Positions 46,016-56,995 of a DNA stretch of 64,000 bases are shown one piece after another; within the stretch, counting starts at the first letter, position 1, and every line of letters starts with the position of its first letter. The notes beneath the pieces were generated by a model. It had not been told where the DNA came from. It did no database searches and was given only the letters and a program-made list of their open reading frames with translations. The DNA comes from Gigaspora margarita (Eukaryota > Glomeromycota > Glomeromycetes > Diversisporales > Gigasporaceae): the NCBI GenBank assembly GCA_009809945.1, contig WTPW01000324.1, forward strand, positions 335,405-399,404, read 5' to 3'. Both the position numbers and the translations under genes were made by a program.

Positions 46016-46768
46016 TGTGACGAATTATTTATTTTATTTTATTTTTTTATGTTGTAAATATTTTTATATCATGTATACAAATAACGTAATGGGGCTTGGA
46101 GGCTTAACTCATGCAAGAGCGTACACACCCAAAATATCGCGTCTACGCGATTACACGGGCTCGTTAATTTTGCGCCATGGTCGCATATGATCGAATTATA
46201 GCGTATACGCTCAGAAAAGAACGTACACGCTCAAAATAAAGCGTAAACGCTCTAACCCCACAAAATGTATATAAACCCTTCGAAATTTAATAAAGTTAAA
46301 ATTAAGTTCCACGTCCCACTCTAAAATAAAACATAATAATAAAATGATAAACTTATCTTTTGAATTCAACTTGTAACCTTAATAAACCTTGCGAGACTCA
46401 ATTCGACGGACTGAATTGACTTGTAACTTCGTATTGGCTTATCATAACTCGAATTCTGTGTGACGAGTTTTGTTAATTCTTTTAAATTGTTCACGTGACT
46501 CCCGTTAACTTTCGTGTCGAACTTACCCCGATTCACCTGTTATCATTCATATCATTTAAACTATCATTTTATTGATATCCCCCATATCAGCATCTTTAAT
46601 CTATCGCTGATTTAATGCTATATCGTTTACGTCTACCTTTATAAACCGCCTACCCGATTTTATTTATCCCACCTATCTTTCATTTATACCCCTCATCCGT
46701 AATCGGTTGGAGTGTAAATTGGCACTATTGTCTATATTGTTTTATCGCTCTCCCAAATCACCGTTACA
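46016..46768 (+). repeat. Right long terminal repeat
   Basis: Direct-repeat partner of 41740-42491, richer in CG dinucleotides (words such as CGCGTCTACGCG). It is preceded by a purine-rich tract. Confidence 0.8.
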
Positions 46769-47465
46769 ATATGCGATGCGAAAAATTGGTAAATTATGCA
46801 CATATTATGCTTTCTGGGCACCCTAACCGGGGGAAGATCTCGATTAGTAGTAATCCTTAATGTCCCACTTATTTTGGCTTAATAGTTCGCACTACAATAA
46901 AAGATTTTTTAAAATAATTTTTAAATTTTAGAAATTTTACAGGAAGAGTCTAAAGCTCCGTTTAAAATTCAATGAATTTTGTCTGGTAATAGGCTGGCAA
47001 AAACTTATAAATTAAGACAGGTGATAATTATGGTCTTAAAATCTGAAAAAAATTAAGACCTGTTTTTTTTTTTACCGTCTCTAGTTAGAGGTTCAACAGC
47101 CCAATCCTAAACCCCGGACTTGACAAGGATTGTGATACTGTTCAGGAACTAGTTAAGGACCAGTAAATATAACGAAGTTTAAGAAAATAAAAATTACAAC
47201 GAAATTGCATTCGCAATGTAGCAATCTGTATATTTGCATCTTTGAAAATAATTATCAGATTATATACAAAAACTAGTTTTAATTCCATATAATATGTATA
47301 TTGTTTTATTATCAATAGTTCATAAAGTAACCTAGCAACTTTTGTTTTCTATTTTATCGAACTATTTACCTGATCACACCATTACAAAATCAAATATTTT
47401 GTCACCACTTGAAGCGTCTAACATAATTTCATATTTTGTGCAACTATATACACTCAAACACAACG
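46769..47465. other. Spacer downstream of the LTR element
   Basis: No gene recognised. It contains a short T-run near 47060-47073 and a GC-richer phrase (CCTAAACCCCGGACTTGAC) near 47107. It also forms the 3' flank of the CRN gene. Confidence 0.4.
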
Positions 47466-49052
47466 TTAGGTTGACTGAAAGGGAGAAAGAAAACCATCAC
47501 CACATAGAATCAGAACCATATCTTCATGACCTTGACGCCGAACAGTGATGGTTTTATAGTCGTCTGCATACAGTGCATACCAGACATTAGATTCCAGTTT
47601 CTTGGGTGCTGTGGATTTATGCCGGAAATCAATAATTGCCCAACGAGCAAACGGAATATTACTGTGCTTGCCCTCCCTATCAAAGTGATCGATAAGGTCT
47701 GCCATCATTTTGCCCTCTCTCATAATTCCCACACACCAATTAAGACCATCAATATAGAAATCAAGATAACCCCTGGCTCCGTACACGGAACCAACATCAG
47801 GGTTGATTGAGCTTCCTAATGGAATAGCGGTCGTTGCGGCCAACAGCCATTCGGTTTGCAACTGTCTTTCTATCAAACGTGCACTTTCACTAATATTGCG
47901 GCTCAGAGAATTAAGTAAAATCAATGATCGCATCCGCTCAATACTGAGAAGCAAAAAATTGTCAAAGTCCCCAGTTGACTGCGTAAGTGATGTACGTGAA
48001 TTGAACAATCTGGATCCCAATATGACGCGCACGATTGGTGCAACAAATTGATAACCTCCCTCCTCTATCGCCTCTGTGATCAAACCCAAACATTTGAATT
48101 TTTTTGCGGTTTGATACATTTGATCGTCACCTGGATTAATACTAAAAGTTGAAGTAGAATCGACTCCGTAGTATGCGTGTCTCAAGAAATTGAAGTTATC
48201 ATTTGTCATTTGCAAATTCACTAGCCAGTTAAAAACACGTGTTCCTACAATGGCAGAGAAATAAGCAGAAGGCATTATATAACGAGACATATCAGAAGCA
48301 TCTTTGTGACCACTCCGGAAATAATTTTTCAGACAACTCAGTGACTTCCTGATAAGATGAGGATGTCCAGCAGTTGCATTGAAAAATTGCATCAGTCACA
48401 TCTGCTGGAATGGTGAGCTTATAACTCTCATTCGCATAAACAACTTCAATAAACTTTTCTACAAGTTCATCGTATTCTGTCCGCTTTAGACGCAGTTGTT
48501 CCATCCCCAGTGCATGCTCAAATTCGATAGGTATGTAATCACATCCAATTACTGTCGGGCGATCGATTAACATCACACGCAGGTTATGATTCGGATTATC
48601 TTGGAGGGTCTTAATTTTGTGCCAAAAGAAATTTGCTCCGCCATAAAGAATTTGGACTTCATCTATCAGGATGTCTGTTGGCGTTACGCTACGGAGACAA
48701 TTTGTCCAAGTTTCTCCAACATGTTCCTTCCAGTAGACGTCGAAGATGTCCTGTTTCTCCATAGCGCCAGGAAACATACACAAGTTGATCATTGAAATGC
48801 GACGAGCAACATGGGCTTTATTTTTACTGTACAGCTCAAACCGTTTCGCGAATATAGTCTTTCCCGATGCTGGTGGGCTACTCAGGAGATTGATTTTGTG
48901 TTGATCCCATAGCTGGTCGAACTCAGTCAGTCGTTCTTCTGAAATAATCATGAGTTCGTGATGGCTAAAAACCTCTTCGTAAGACTGTTTTTTTGAAACT
49001 ATTGTGTGCATTATAATATAGTTCCATTATCGCAATCCCTCAGATTAATTTG

Positions 49053-49085
<33 letters not shown>

Positions 49086-49458
49086 AACCTTGCGATCGAA
49101 TTTCAGTAGGCGTTTCTTTCACATCTGAAACTTTATTTATTGAAACGCTAATAACATAAACGAAAAGTATAATATTCTCAGCAAAGGATCTTTTGATTGA
49201 AGCACCGTCGTATGGAACCCTAAATTCGTTAAGAATATCAACTAATTTATTTCTTTCATCCAGTTCGGTTGCGTTATTTGCTTCTTGTATATTTGTCTTT
49301 GTGGCCTTAAGAATGAGTCTATCCACGGAATAGGCATCAAGCGTAGGGGATACCTCTTTCTTGATTTTCTTTTTGAGGTCAATCACATCATCGACATCAT
49401 CCAATGAAACCTTGTCCCAGCGACTCATGCGCTTGAATAGAACCTTTGGAGAGCCCAT
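47466..49458 (-). CDS. Crinkler (CRN)-type protein with P-loop NTPase, interrupted
   Basis: Starts at 49458. The first ~120 residues carry a header with DDVDDVIDLKKKIKKEVSP, typical of CRN ubiquitin-like headers. An intron (49088-48999, GT..AG, in phase) with a long T-run leads into a P-loop NTPase: Walker A PPASGKT and Walker B DILIDE. The C-terminal half includes NATAGHPHLIR and a long conserved-looking tail ending FLSPFQST; parts such as GARGYLDFYIDG suggest a nuclease-like fold, which is inference. CRN proteins are known as secreted or nuclear effectors in oomycetes and occur in arbuscular mycorrhizal fungi. The reading frame appears to be broken about once, so the copy may be a fossil, or the assembly may be wrong there. 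No signal peptide seen. Confidence 0.7.
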
Positions 49459-49525
49459 GTCGTTGTCTAATACAGTGTTTAGAATTTGTAATAGTATGTG
49501 TTGATGCTACAACTGATAAAGCAGA

Positions 49526-49534
49526 TTTTTTATA
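49526..49534 (-). promoter_or_regulatory. Candidate TATA box of the CRN gene
   Basis: On the minus strand TATAAAAAA lies about 70 bp upstream of the ATG at 49458. Confidence 0.35.
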
Positions 49535-49900
49535 TTTCAAGTTCAGGTGAGACAACCCCTAATTTGGTAAATAATTACGTAGGTTGCAATGAATCATCAA
49601 TCAATCAATCTAGAGTTCGTCCGTTTAAACATTTTTGATTGGTCATCTTCAGAAAACGTGACCAAAGTGTGGGAAACAATACAAAATTATTTTACATGTG
49701 GGGGTTTTCCGTATTTAGTCCTTATTTTATTTATTTATATTAAATAAATGGATTTTTTTAGATACTTATGAAATTACTTGATTAGATATCAAGTTTGGTA
49801 GGAATCAGATCATACCGAAAAGACTTCTATTTCTCTAATGTATTATTTATATATTATCAATCGAATTCGTTACTAGAACCACCTTGGGAACATACGCTTC

Positions 49901-49939
<39 letters not shown>

Positions 49940-50159
49940 ATAAGATCTCCTGGTATACATCGTAACAGGCTTGAATTTCAAATCAGCCAGTCCGCATTGA
50001 CATGATGGCAGTGTATCTAAAACTTCACGACACGACTGTGGGTTGATTATTTGTCTATATTCTAGTGAACAGAAAAAAGAAAACCATCACGGATTACTTA
50101 AACGGATTAATTAATATCAATATGTATTTAAATCATTACCGTTGCTAAAATGGTTTGTG
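49535..50159. other. Spacer with (AT)n microsatellite
   Basis: (AT)n of about 31 bp lies at 49906-49936. No gene recognised. Confidence 0.5.
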
Positions 50160-51725
50160 TCTATTTAACTCATAGTTACGATTACATGGATTTTGTATTA
50201 CCGTTTTGGTTCTTATTTTGGTTATATGTGACCAGTTTGTATTAGATGAGTCGATTGATAACTCTTTTGATTTATGATCAGCGTTATCTTTTTCCTAAAT
50301 GTGGGGGTGAATTGTTACACGGGAAATATGTCGTTTTATATATTATACTTTATGTGCACTGCACGAACGATCGGATCCTGAGTGTAAGTGTTGTGCCAAG
50401 GTGCCAACTCACGCATTTCGTGATAAAATATGTGTAAAACATAACATAATTGCGCCTTATTTTAGGTTTCTCAACGTTTTACGAGCTTGTCATCTTGGAC
50501 TTTTGCGCCTACTTTTGAGAGGTTTGTCAATTTTACTTTTACTGCGTCGGATTTTTTGCAGGTCTGATGAAATGATAATCTATGATCGTCAAAGACAACG
50601 AAAAGTTGTAACGAAAGCGATAACGGAGATTTGGTGATCATTTCTATATTAATCTTTAAGTTAAATAGTAAAATGAAAATCGATCTTTGTACGTACCAGT
50701 TAGTAAACCTGATATCAAAAAAACTTAATTTATAATTATGATGTAATAATTGAAAATTTAAAAATTCGATGTGAAAAAATTGTAAAAATATAATGACCTT
50801 TTTTTATCGTTTATTAATTTAATGAACGATAAATAGTAATAATGTAAATGATTGAAGAATTAATAATTGAAGGTGAAAATATTATGCGAGACTTACAATA
50901 AAGTTATTAAATATATTTAAAAAACCGATATTTGATTCGCAAGAATGTGATCTTTTTTTGTTATTTAACTCATAGTTATGATTACATGGATTTTGTATTA
51001 CCGGTTTGGTTCTTATTTTGGTTATATTTAACCAATTTGTATTAGATGAGTCGATCGATTACCTAAAGGTGGGGTGAATTGTTACAAAGTAAATAAGTCG
51101 TTTTATTTATGACACTTTATGTGCACTGCACGAACGNACGGATCCTGAGTGTAAGTGAAGTGCCAGAGTGCCAACTCACATATTTCGTGATAAAATATGT
51201 GCAAAATATAACATAATTGCGCTTTATTTTAGGTTTCTCAACATTTTACAAGCTTGGCATCTTAGACTCTTGCGCCTACTTTTGAGATATTTGTCAATTT
51301 CACTTTTACTGCGTCGAATCTTTTACTGCCTAATGAAATAATAATCTATGATCGTCAAATTCACAGCGAAAGATTGTAGCGAAAGCAATAACTGAGGGTT
51401 GGTGATCATTTCTATATTAATCTTTAAGCCTAAATAAANACGATCTTTTCACATACGTACCGGTNAATAAACCTGAATCAAAAAATATGATGTAATAAAA
51501 AATATCAAAAATTAAATGTGAAAAATATATAATGCAAAATTTACGATTAAAGTTAGTACATTGAGAGTTGATTTTTAATTAACAAGAATATGACCATTTT
51601 TGTCATTTAATTAATAAACGATAAATAATAATTAATGTAAATAATTTCGAATNAATAATTGAATGTGAAAAAGTTATGCAAAACTTACAATTAAGTTAAT
51701 ATATTAAAAGCCGATAATTAATTCG
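50160..51725 (+). repeat. Tandem duplication of an ~800-bp non-coding unit
   Basis: Unit 1 starts near 50162 and unit 2 near 50962. Both begin TATTTAACTCATAGTTA and share GGATTTTGTATTACCG, GTGCACTGCACGAACG, TTTTAGGTTTCTCAAC and TGATCATTTCTATATTAATC in order. The second unit ends near 51725. A fragment also occurs near 16580-16650. The units are moderately diverged; some N bases lie in the second. No coding frame is conserved between them. Confidence 0.8.
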
Positions 51726-53231
51726 CAAGAATGTTAAACCACATGTAATAGTTCCACAAACAGCTAAATAAATCAAACAATTAAACTGATAATCTTCCAC
51801 GATAACACTATAATTACAATAAGTAGCTGCACGACGCAGTCGTGCTAAACCGGAAATGGATGATTAACTGTATAAATGAAAAATAACACCTAGGGGCCCT
51901 ATAAGTAAAATGTACGATTGGCGGCGGAATGGCACGGGTTTTGCTGGCATGGATAAACCAGTATTTTGTACATAAGAGACTTGGATTGGCACGGATTTTT
52001 GGCCTGTGGTGGACCGTATACCCATACTAATTGAACTGTTAATGACTCGGGTTTTGACCACTGTGATAAAAAAAATACATACAAGTAGATTACATAAATT
52101 TATATCAACAATCAATATAATATGAACAAACTAATTGCACATGTATCAAAGTTTTGTAACCCAGAGCAATTTCATTAGCGAAATTATAAGATATCACAAT
52201 TTTTTTAAAAAAATCGTATATTGATCTTTTGCTCATTCATGAAACAAACCAACATGTACCACCATTGACACATATCATTCCATGAAATGAAGGTGCCATT
52301 ACATATAACATGACATAATGTGCCACCTCCTGTCGTAATTTCTGTACTACTGTTTACCGTGCTATTTGGTGCGATGCACCTGTACATATCACTCTGACCA
52401 TGTCATTTTGTGTATTCCTGGCACCAACCCGTACCACACCCTGGACCACTTTTTTTATAGGGGGGCATTATCCGAATAATAACCAGGATTAAACTTAATT
52501 TGACCAAAATTCAGAACACTTTTAGGAGTTATTTCGCATTTATACGAAAAGTCTAATTTAGTAATGTTGAATAACTCCAATATAGATAGTTATATTTTGT
52601 ATCGAATTCAAATATTTACAACTGATTTGCAAATTAGTAGGATTATTATTTTTTGATAATAAAATTTTGGTCAGTATATTGAAACGATATACTGGACAAA
52701 AATTGTATTATCAAAATTATATTTTTATTACCAAAATTTACTGTAATTTCAATAATTATATTAAATCCGCTATTATTTTCGCATTAGGGTGAAACCTGCA
52801 TTGCGAGGTGGTAAATCCGCTTTGCATATTTTAAATTCTAGTACATAATAAAAAAAGAGATCACGGCATATTTAGTTAATGCATTTCTGAAAGACAATAA
52901 TAAAAAGACTTTTTTTATCATGTACTTTATTAAAAAAAAAAACTGGTAAAGGTTAAACAATTCTTATACGATAAATAAATATAGTACAAAGAGATGCAGA
53001 ATTTCAAATTTCGTTACATTTAATGCATTGTCCAATTAATTATGAGATTTTGTGGACGCATATCACTAAAATGCTTATAAACCATACACTTCATGATATA
53101 TATCACTCTGTTCCTGGTATAAATAAACTCTATAAATATCACACCATTTAAAAAAACCCCCTCGCACGCACTCAAAAATACCTTGTTTGCGATATTTGAA
53201 TTATATCAGTCAGCCGATTTGTTATACTATG
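51726..53231. other. Spacer with hairpins and a possible hAT-like MITE
   Basis: A short palindrome GCACGACGCAGTCGTGC lies at 51828-51844. Between about 51892 and 52470, the ends GGGGCCCTATAAGTAAA and TTTTTTTATAGGGGGGC face each other, with GGCACGGGTTTTG/CAACCCGTACC words inside, possibly a hAT-like MITE. A hairpin at about 52650-52735 (TTGATAATAAAATTTTGGTC and inverse) is a diverged relative of the one at 53232. No gene seen. Confidence 0.45.
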
Positions 53232-53475
53232 ATTTGAAAATTAGTGGGACACGTGATGAATTTTGTGATGATCATCCAAATTTCGATAATTATTTTTCGG
53301 TAATAACATTATAGTTTTTCGATAATATAATTTTTGGTTGATATACTATCGCGGTATGTTTTGTACCGGCCGAAAATTATATTATCGAAAACTATACTTT
53401 TATTACCGAAAAATAATTACCTGACGATAATCACAAAATTCATCACGTGTCCCACTAATTTTCAAATCAGCTGTA
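53232..53475. mobile_element. Foldback MITE with ~110-bp arms
   Basis: The arms begin GATTTGAAAATTAGTGGGAC and continue through ACACGTGATGAATTTTGTGA and TTTTTCGGTAATAA. The right arm is the near-exact inverse, finishing CCCACTAATTTTCAAATC. The loop holds CTATCGCGGTATG. The relative at 52575-52770 keeps the same centre but has diverged. Confidence 0.75.
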
Positions 53476-53699
53476 TATATAAATATAATTAAATCATATA
53501 AATTATTATAAACTTTGAAGTTTTGATGACTCTACCCCTATATATTAATTCAAAATTATATTATTCAAGTAAATATATCAAGAAAAGAAGAATCAAAAAA
53601 TCTTTTAGCTAAAGTTAAAATTCTGCAATTTTTGTATAATTTAAAAATAGATTTCTTTCAAAAAATATTTAACAATTTTAAAAAAGAATTATACATAAA

Positions 53700-53955
53700 T
53701 TTCATTGTAAGCAAGTTTATTTATTGGTCAAATAGGATATTTATACATAAAATTTCATTTTAATCAAGTTTATTTATTGGTCAAAATAGGATATTTTAGT
53801 ATAATAAAGTTTTTTATAGAAAAACTAAAATTTTTAGAGGAATTTATACATCAAGTTTCAAATTTGAAAATAATAATAAATAAGAGCCCAACTTAAAAAT
53901 ATTTATTTATAAAGGCATAATTTTTGAAAATATTACAAATACTGGCCCTTGTATA
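53700..53955 (+). repeat. Short tandem repeat followed by partial copy 3 of the zinc-knuckle family
   Basis: CAAGTTTATTTATTGGTCAA occurs twice, 56 bp apart (from about 53712). After that, about 53830-53955 aligns with 1540-1645 and 20280-20370, sharing CAACTTAAAAATATTTATTT and TTTTTGAAAATATTA. The copy stops before the zinc-knuckle part. Confidence 0.65.
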
Positions 53956-54056
53956 ATCATGAATAATTTTATTGTAATATTGCAACAATTACTTGTCTTA
54001 CATGAAATTGTATTTAAAAAATAATTATAGTTATCAATTTTTATTTTTAATAAGTA

Positions 54057-54205
54057 CAGTCTAACCTCATTATAATCACAGCCTCAGGAAATGGGATCTA
54101 AGTGATTATAAAAAGGTGTGACAATATAAAAAAACCTTTATATAGTCACTGCATATAATAAATAAAAATCTTGTGACTATATAAAGGTGGCTTATATACG
54201 TAGCT
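54057..54205. mobile_element. pogo/Tc1-type left terminus
   Basis: CAGTCTAACCTCATTATAATC after TA (54055-54056), followed by repeated ATAGTCAC/GTGACTAT subterminal words. Its best inverse partner in the window is the end at 61286; a nearer partner was not found. Confidence 0.5.
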
Positions 54206-54781
54206 TTACTGCGCTACTACAATTTGGAGTAGGTATTTGATCTTTCGGTTAGGTGAAGTTACACACAGCGTTCAGATGATGTTAACAGAAGCTTATAGAT
54301 GGCAAAATTTTGCAGGAAATTTTGGTTAAGACGCAGAAGGTGGTTTTGTAAACCAAATTTTGCATTATGGACGTCTTCTGGATTACAGTATATGAAACGT
54401 TACAGATCTGGTTTCGAAAGCAACACGACCAGGGTGATCACTGATTTGCAGGTCATGTGGGTAATGTTCAATATGCACAATATTCAATACTGGGTCAAAA
54501 TCTTCTAGTGTTAGTATTATAGATTTAATACTGTAACAATTGTTGCAGACCTATATGACCCATAAAATCAGTGGCCGCCTTTAATATTGTGTATATTTTA
54601 TTTTCAATTCGAGATCATACTAATGAAAAAATTTTTCTTACAGCTTCTATTTGCCATGATCACAGATTTCAATAGCTTATTCAAAATCTTTAGATTTTTT
54701 TTTATGATTTACATTAGTCCAACTAATTAGGGTTATTTGACTTGGGATTCTTTGAGTCTCACAACATTATAGCATTGTATA

Positions 54782-54844
54782 AGCATTTAGCATTTAGCAT
54801 TTAGCATTTAGCATTTAGCATTTAGCATTTAGCATTTAGCATTT
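54782..54844 (+). repeat. Perfect microsatellite, nine copies of AGCATTT
   Basis: Nine uninterrupted 7-bp units. It lies in a non-coding stretch upstream of the Tigger-like pseudogene's 3' end. Confidence 0.95.
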
Positions 54845-55059
54845 AAATAGCAAAGATTTTCTTAGAAAATTCACAAGATTAGATATGTATTTATTTTTTC
54901 AAGTTCAAAGATCAAACTTGGACTACTTTTATTCAAGATGAGGCATTCAAATACATGTACTAGGATTCAGGTAAATAAAAAGTGTGGTTAATTAAGCATA
55001 AATAAAAATTTATTTTAATTTAATTTTAATTTTTTGGTGCTAAAAAATATGAATATTGA

Positions 55060-55490
55060 GAATAAAGGGACGATGAATCTTAGAAGTACATTTCCTGCGA
55101 ATAGTCTTGTGAATCTTGTGAGAACGAATCTTGTAAATATGAATCATGCAAATACGAATTATGCGAATACGAATCATGTGAATACGAGTCTTGAGGATAC
55201 GAATCTTGAGGATATGAATCTTGAGGATATGAATCCTGCAAATATGAATCTTGAGAATAGACTTGGGAATTGTCTCAGAACTAGCCTTGGGAATAGCCTT
55301 GGGAATGGTCTTGAGAGTAATCTTTATAGTAATCTTGGGAATAGTCTTGGGAATATTCTTGGGAATAGTCTTGGGAATATTCTTGGGAATAGTCTTGGGA
55401 ATATTCTTGAGAATAGTCTTGGGAATAGTCTTGGGAATAGTCTTGGAAATAAGATTCTTGGGGATATGGATCACTGGAATTGTGGAGGTA
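55060..55490. repeat. 12-15-bp minisatellite, open on both strands
   Basis: The right part (about 55265-55450) repeats a 12-bp unit, TCTTGGGAATAG or TCTTGGGAATAT. The left part repeats a ~15-bp unit like CTTGAGGATATGAAT. On the minus strand this reads as a YSQD/YSQE tetrapeptide array directly after the Tigger-like coding region; on the plus strand as LGNS/LGNI. Since 12 is a multiple of three, both strands stay open by construction, so this is not proof of a protein. Confidence 0.85.
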
Positions 55491-56329
55491 CAAATCTTGA
55501 GAATCAAAAAAAACTATTAATTTTTGTTTGTTTTTTTGACTTCTCATATATGTGCTTATATTTTTTGAGCAACCTCCTTAAAAATCCTAATTCCACTAGT
55601 GTAAGATTTGACTCTGAATTTTCCTGTTCTTCATAGTGAATAATGGTTTGCATCATATTGCATATTTCAGCAGCAGATATAGGTAGATCGGGCACTCCAT
55701 CCTCATTTTCATCTTCACCAATTGGCTCCTCATTTTCCTCAGCTTGAACCGTTGCAATGATTTTTTCATCATTAAGTATTTCATCTGTTGCAATTGGTTC
55801 ATCAACTACCTCTAAATATGTTGCTAAAGCATGAGCTGTCTCAGGCGCATATTGGCTCTCATCAGGTAGTTTAGAAATTATTTTCTCAATTTCATTGTTT
55901 TTCAATAAAATATTACTTTCGATATGCTGATTTATGTTATCTGCTTCTGGTTCATCTATATTTGGGAGAATATCTATCTTGCGGCAACAGTTCTTAATAG
56001 TTGTACTACTTACATCGTCCCATGAATCTGAGATAAAATCAATTGCCTTTTTTATACTTAGTCTTTTTCTGCAAAAAGAAAGTTAAGTAAATGCAATGGA
56101 TTTTGGTTTGCGGCATGATAAGTCACATGACCAGAAATTTTGGTATTTATTATAATTGATGCAAGAATTTACTCAATTTTTTAATATAAAAATTTAATTT
56201 TTTAGGGTGTTTTTTTAAGAGTTTGATTTGGTTGGGTCGATCTATATGTCCAATTATTTTTGGCAAATTGGATATATGGATTTTTGCGAAATAACGTGCA
56301 GGGCATTATTTCACGAAAATACAGAATAA

Positions 56330-56482
56330 ATTTTAGGTTTTCAAGAAAATTCTAAAAGACAAATTCCCGAAAGGACATAATACTGACAAAGTTGTATTAG
56401 TTATATACTGACCAACTTTATCGATATTATGTCCTTTCAGGAATCTGTCTTTGGAATTTTCTGGTAAACCTTAAATTTTATG
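56330..56482. mobile_element. Hairpin MITE inside the Tigger-like pseudogene
   Basis: Arms include AAATTTTAGGTTTTC..AGAAAATTC and AAAGGACATAATACTGA; the right arm holds the inverses ATTATGTCCTTTC and GAATTTTCTGGTAAACC. Arms are about 70 bp with several mismatches. Confidence 0.65.
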
Positions 56483-56834
56483 TACCATTGCCCAATCATG
56501 TAATTTTTTTTGTTCAAAAATGACCAATTGCTAACACTGGGCTTAATATTGATATAGGAAGTCAGAATAGTTAGTAGAGTTGATATTTTCGAACAATAAG
56601 CTAAATTTTAGCATCAATCAAGCTGTGGCAATAATTATACAAACTTTTTTATATCGACACCGGATTCGAATTGCCTGAGGACAAATTCACAATATAGACA
56701 TTTATATTTTGACTTGAATAATTGGATTATACCAGCATCCATAGGCTGGAGATGAGCTATTGTGTGGGGCAGAAGGTAATGCAAGGTAATATTAAAAAGC
56801 TTTAGTATTTTGGAGGTCTTTTTTTTGCGTGAAG

Positions 56835-56995
56835 AATTAGCACGAGTTCCTTGTGCCCTCCCTCTTGGCCTTCTTCTTCCTCTTGGCCTTCCTCTTACTC
56901 TTCTATGTACTCTTCCACGTGCACTTCCATGTGCACTTCCATGTGCACCTCCATTTCTACGTGCACCTTCACATGCCCTCTGCGTGCACTTCCAC
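56835..56995 (-). repeat. GC-rich Arg/Gly/His-coding minisatellite
   Basis: The minus strand reads GSAHGSARGRVHRRVRGRPRG. The array uses GTGCACTTCCATGTGCA-like and TCTTGGCCTTCTTC-like units. Its GC content contrasts sharply with the surrounding AT-rich sequence. It sits between the NAPSH motif and the LQPMDAGII motif of the transposase pseudogene, where related proteins have only a short spacer. Confidence 0.75.

Larger units (their letters stand above)
41740..46768 (+). mobile_element. Old, broken LTR retrotransposon, probably non-autonomous
   Basis: Two direct repeats of about 752 bp begin TGTGAC and end in a TATA/TACA-like terminus. ATAT lies immediately outside both ends. A primer-binding-like TGGTGCC lies just inside the left repeat, and a purine-rich AAAGGGAGGCAGA tract just before the right one. 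The interior (about 3.5 kb) shows a gag-like CCHC knuckle (CPRCQRKRHSVLEC), Lys/Glu-rich coding-like stretches and a segment resembling Sel1 repeats near 44750-44950. I saw no reverse transcriptase or integrase. The reading frames are broken in several places. The two repeats differ at roughly a tenth of positions, so it is old. Family not assigned. Confidence 0.75.

Noticed and set aside
47526-48051. Plus-strand frames opposite the CRN gene
   Set aside because: Shadows of the minus-strand coding region, with no motif.
55034-55636. 200-residue plus-strand frame rich in Asn/Leu/Gly
   Set aside because: It is the other strand of a 12-15-bp minisatellite; openness follows from the repeat period.
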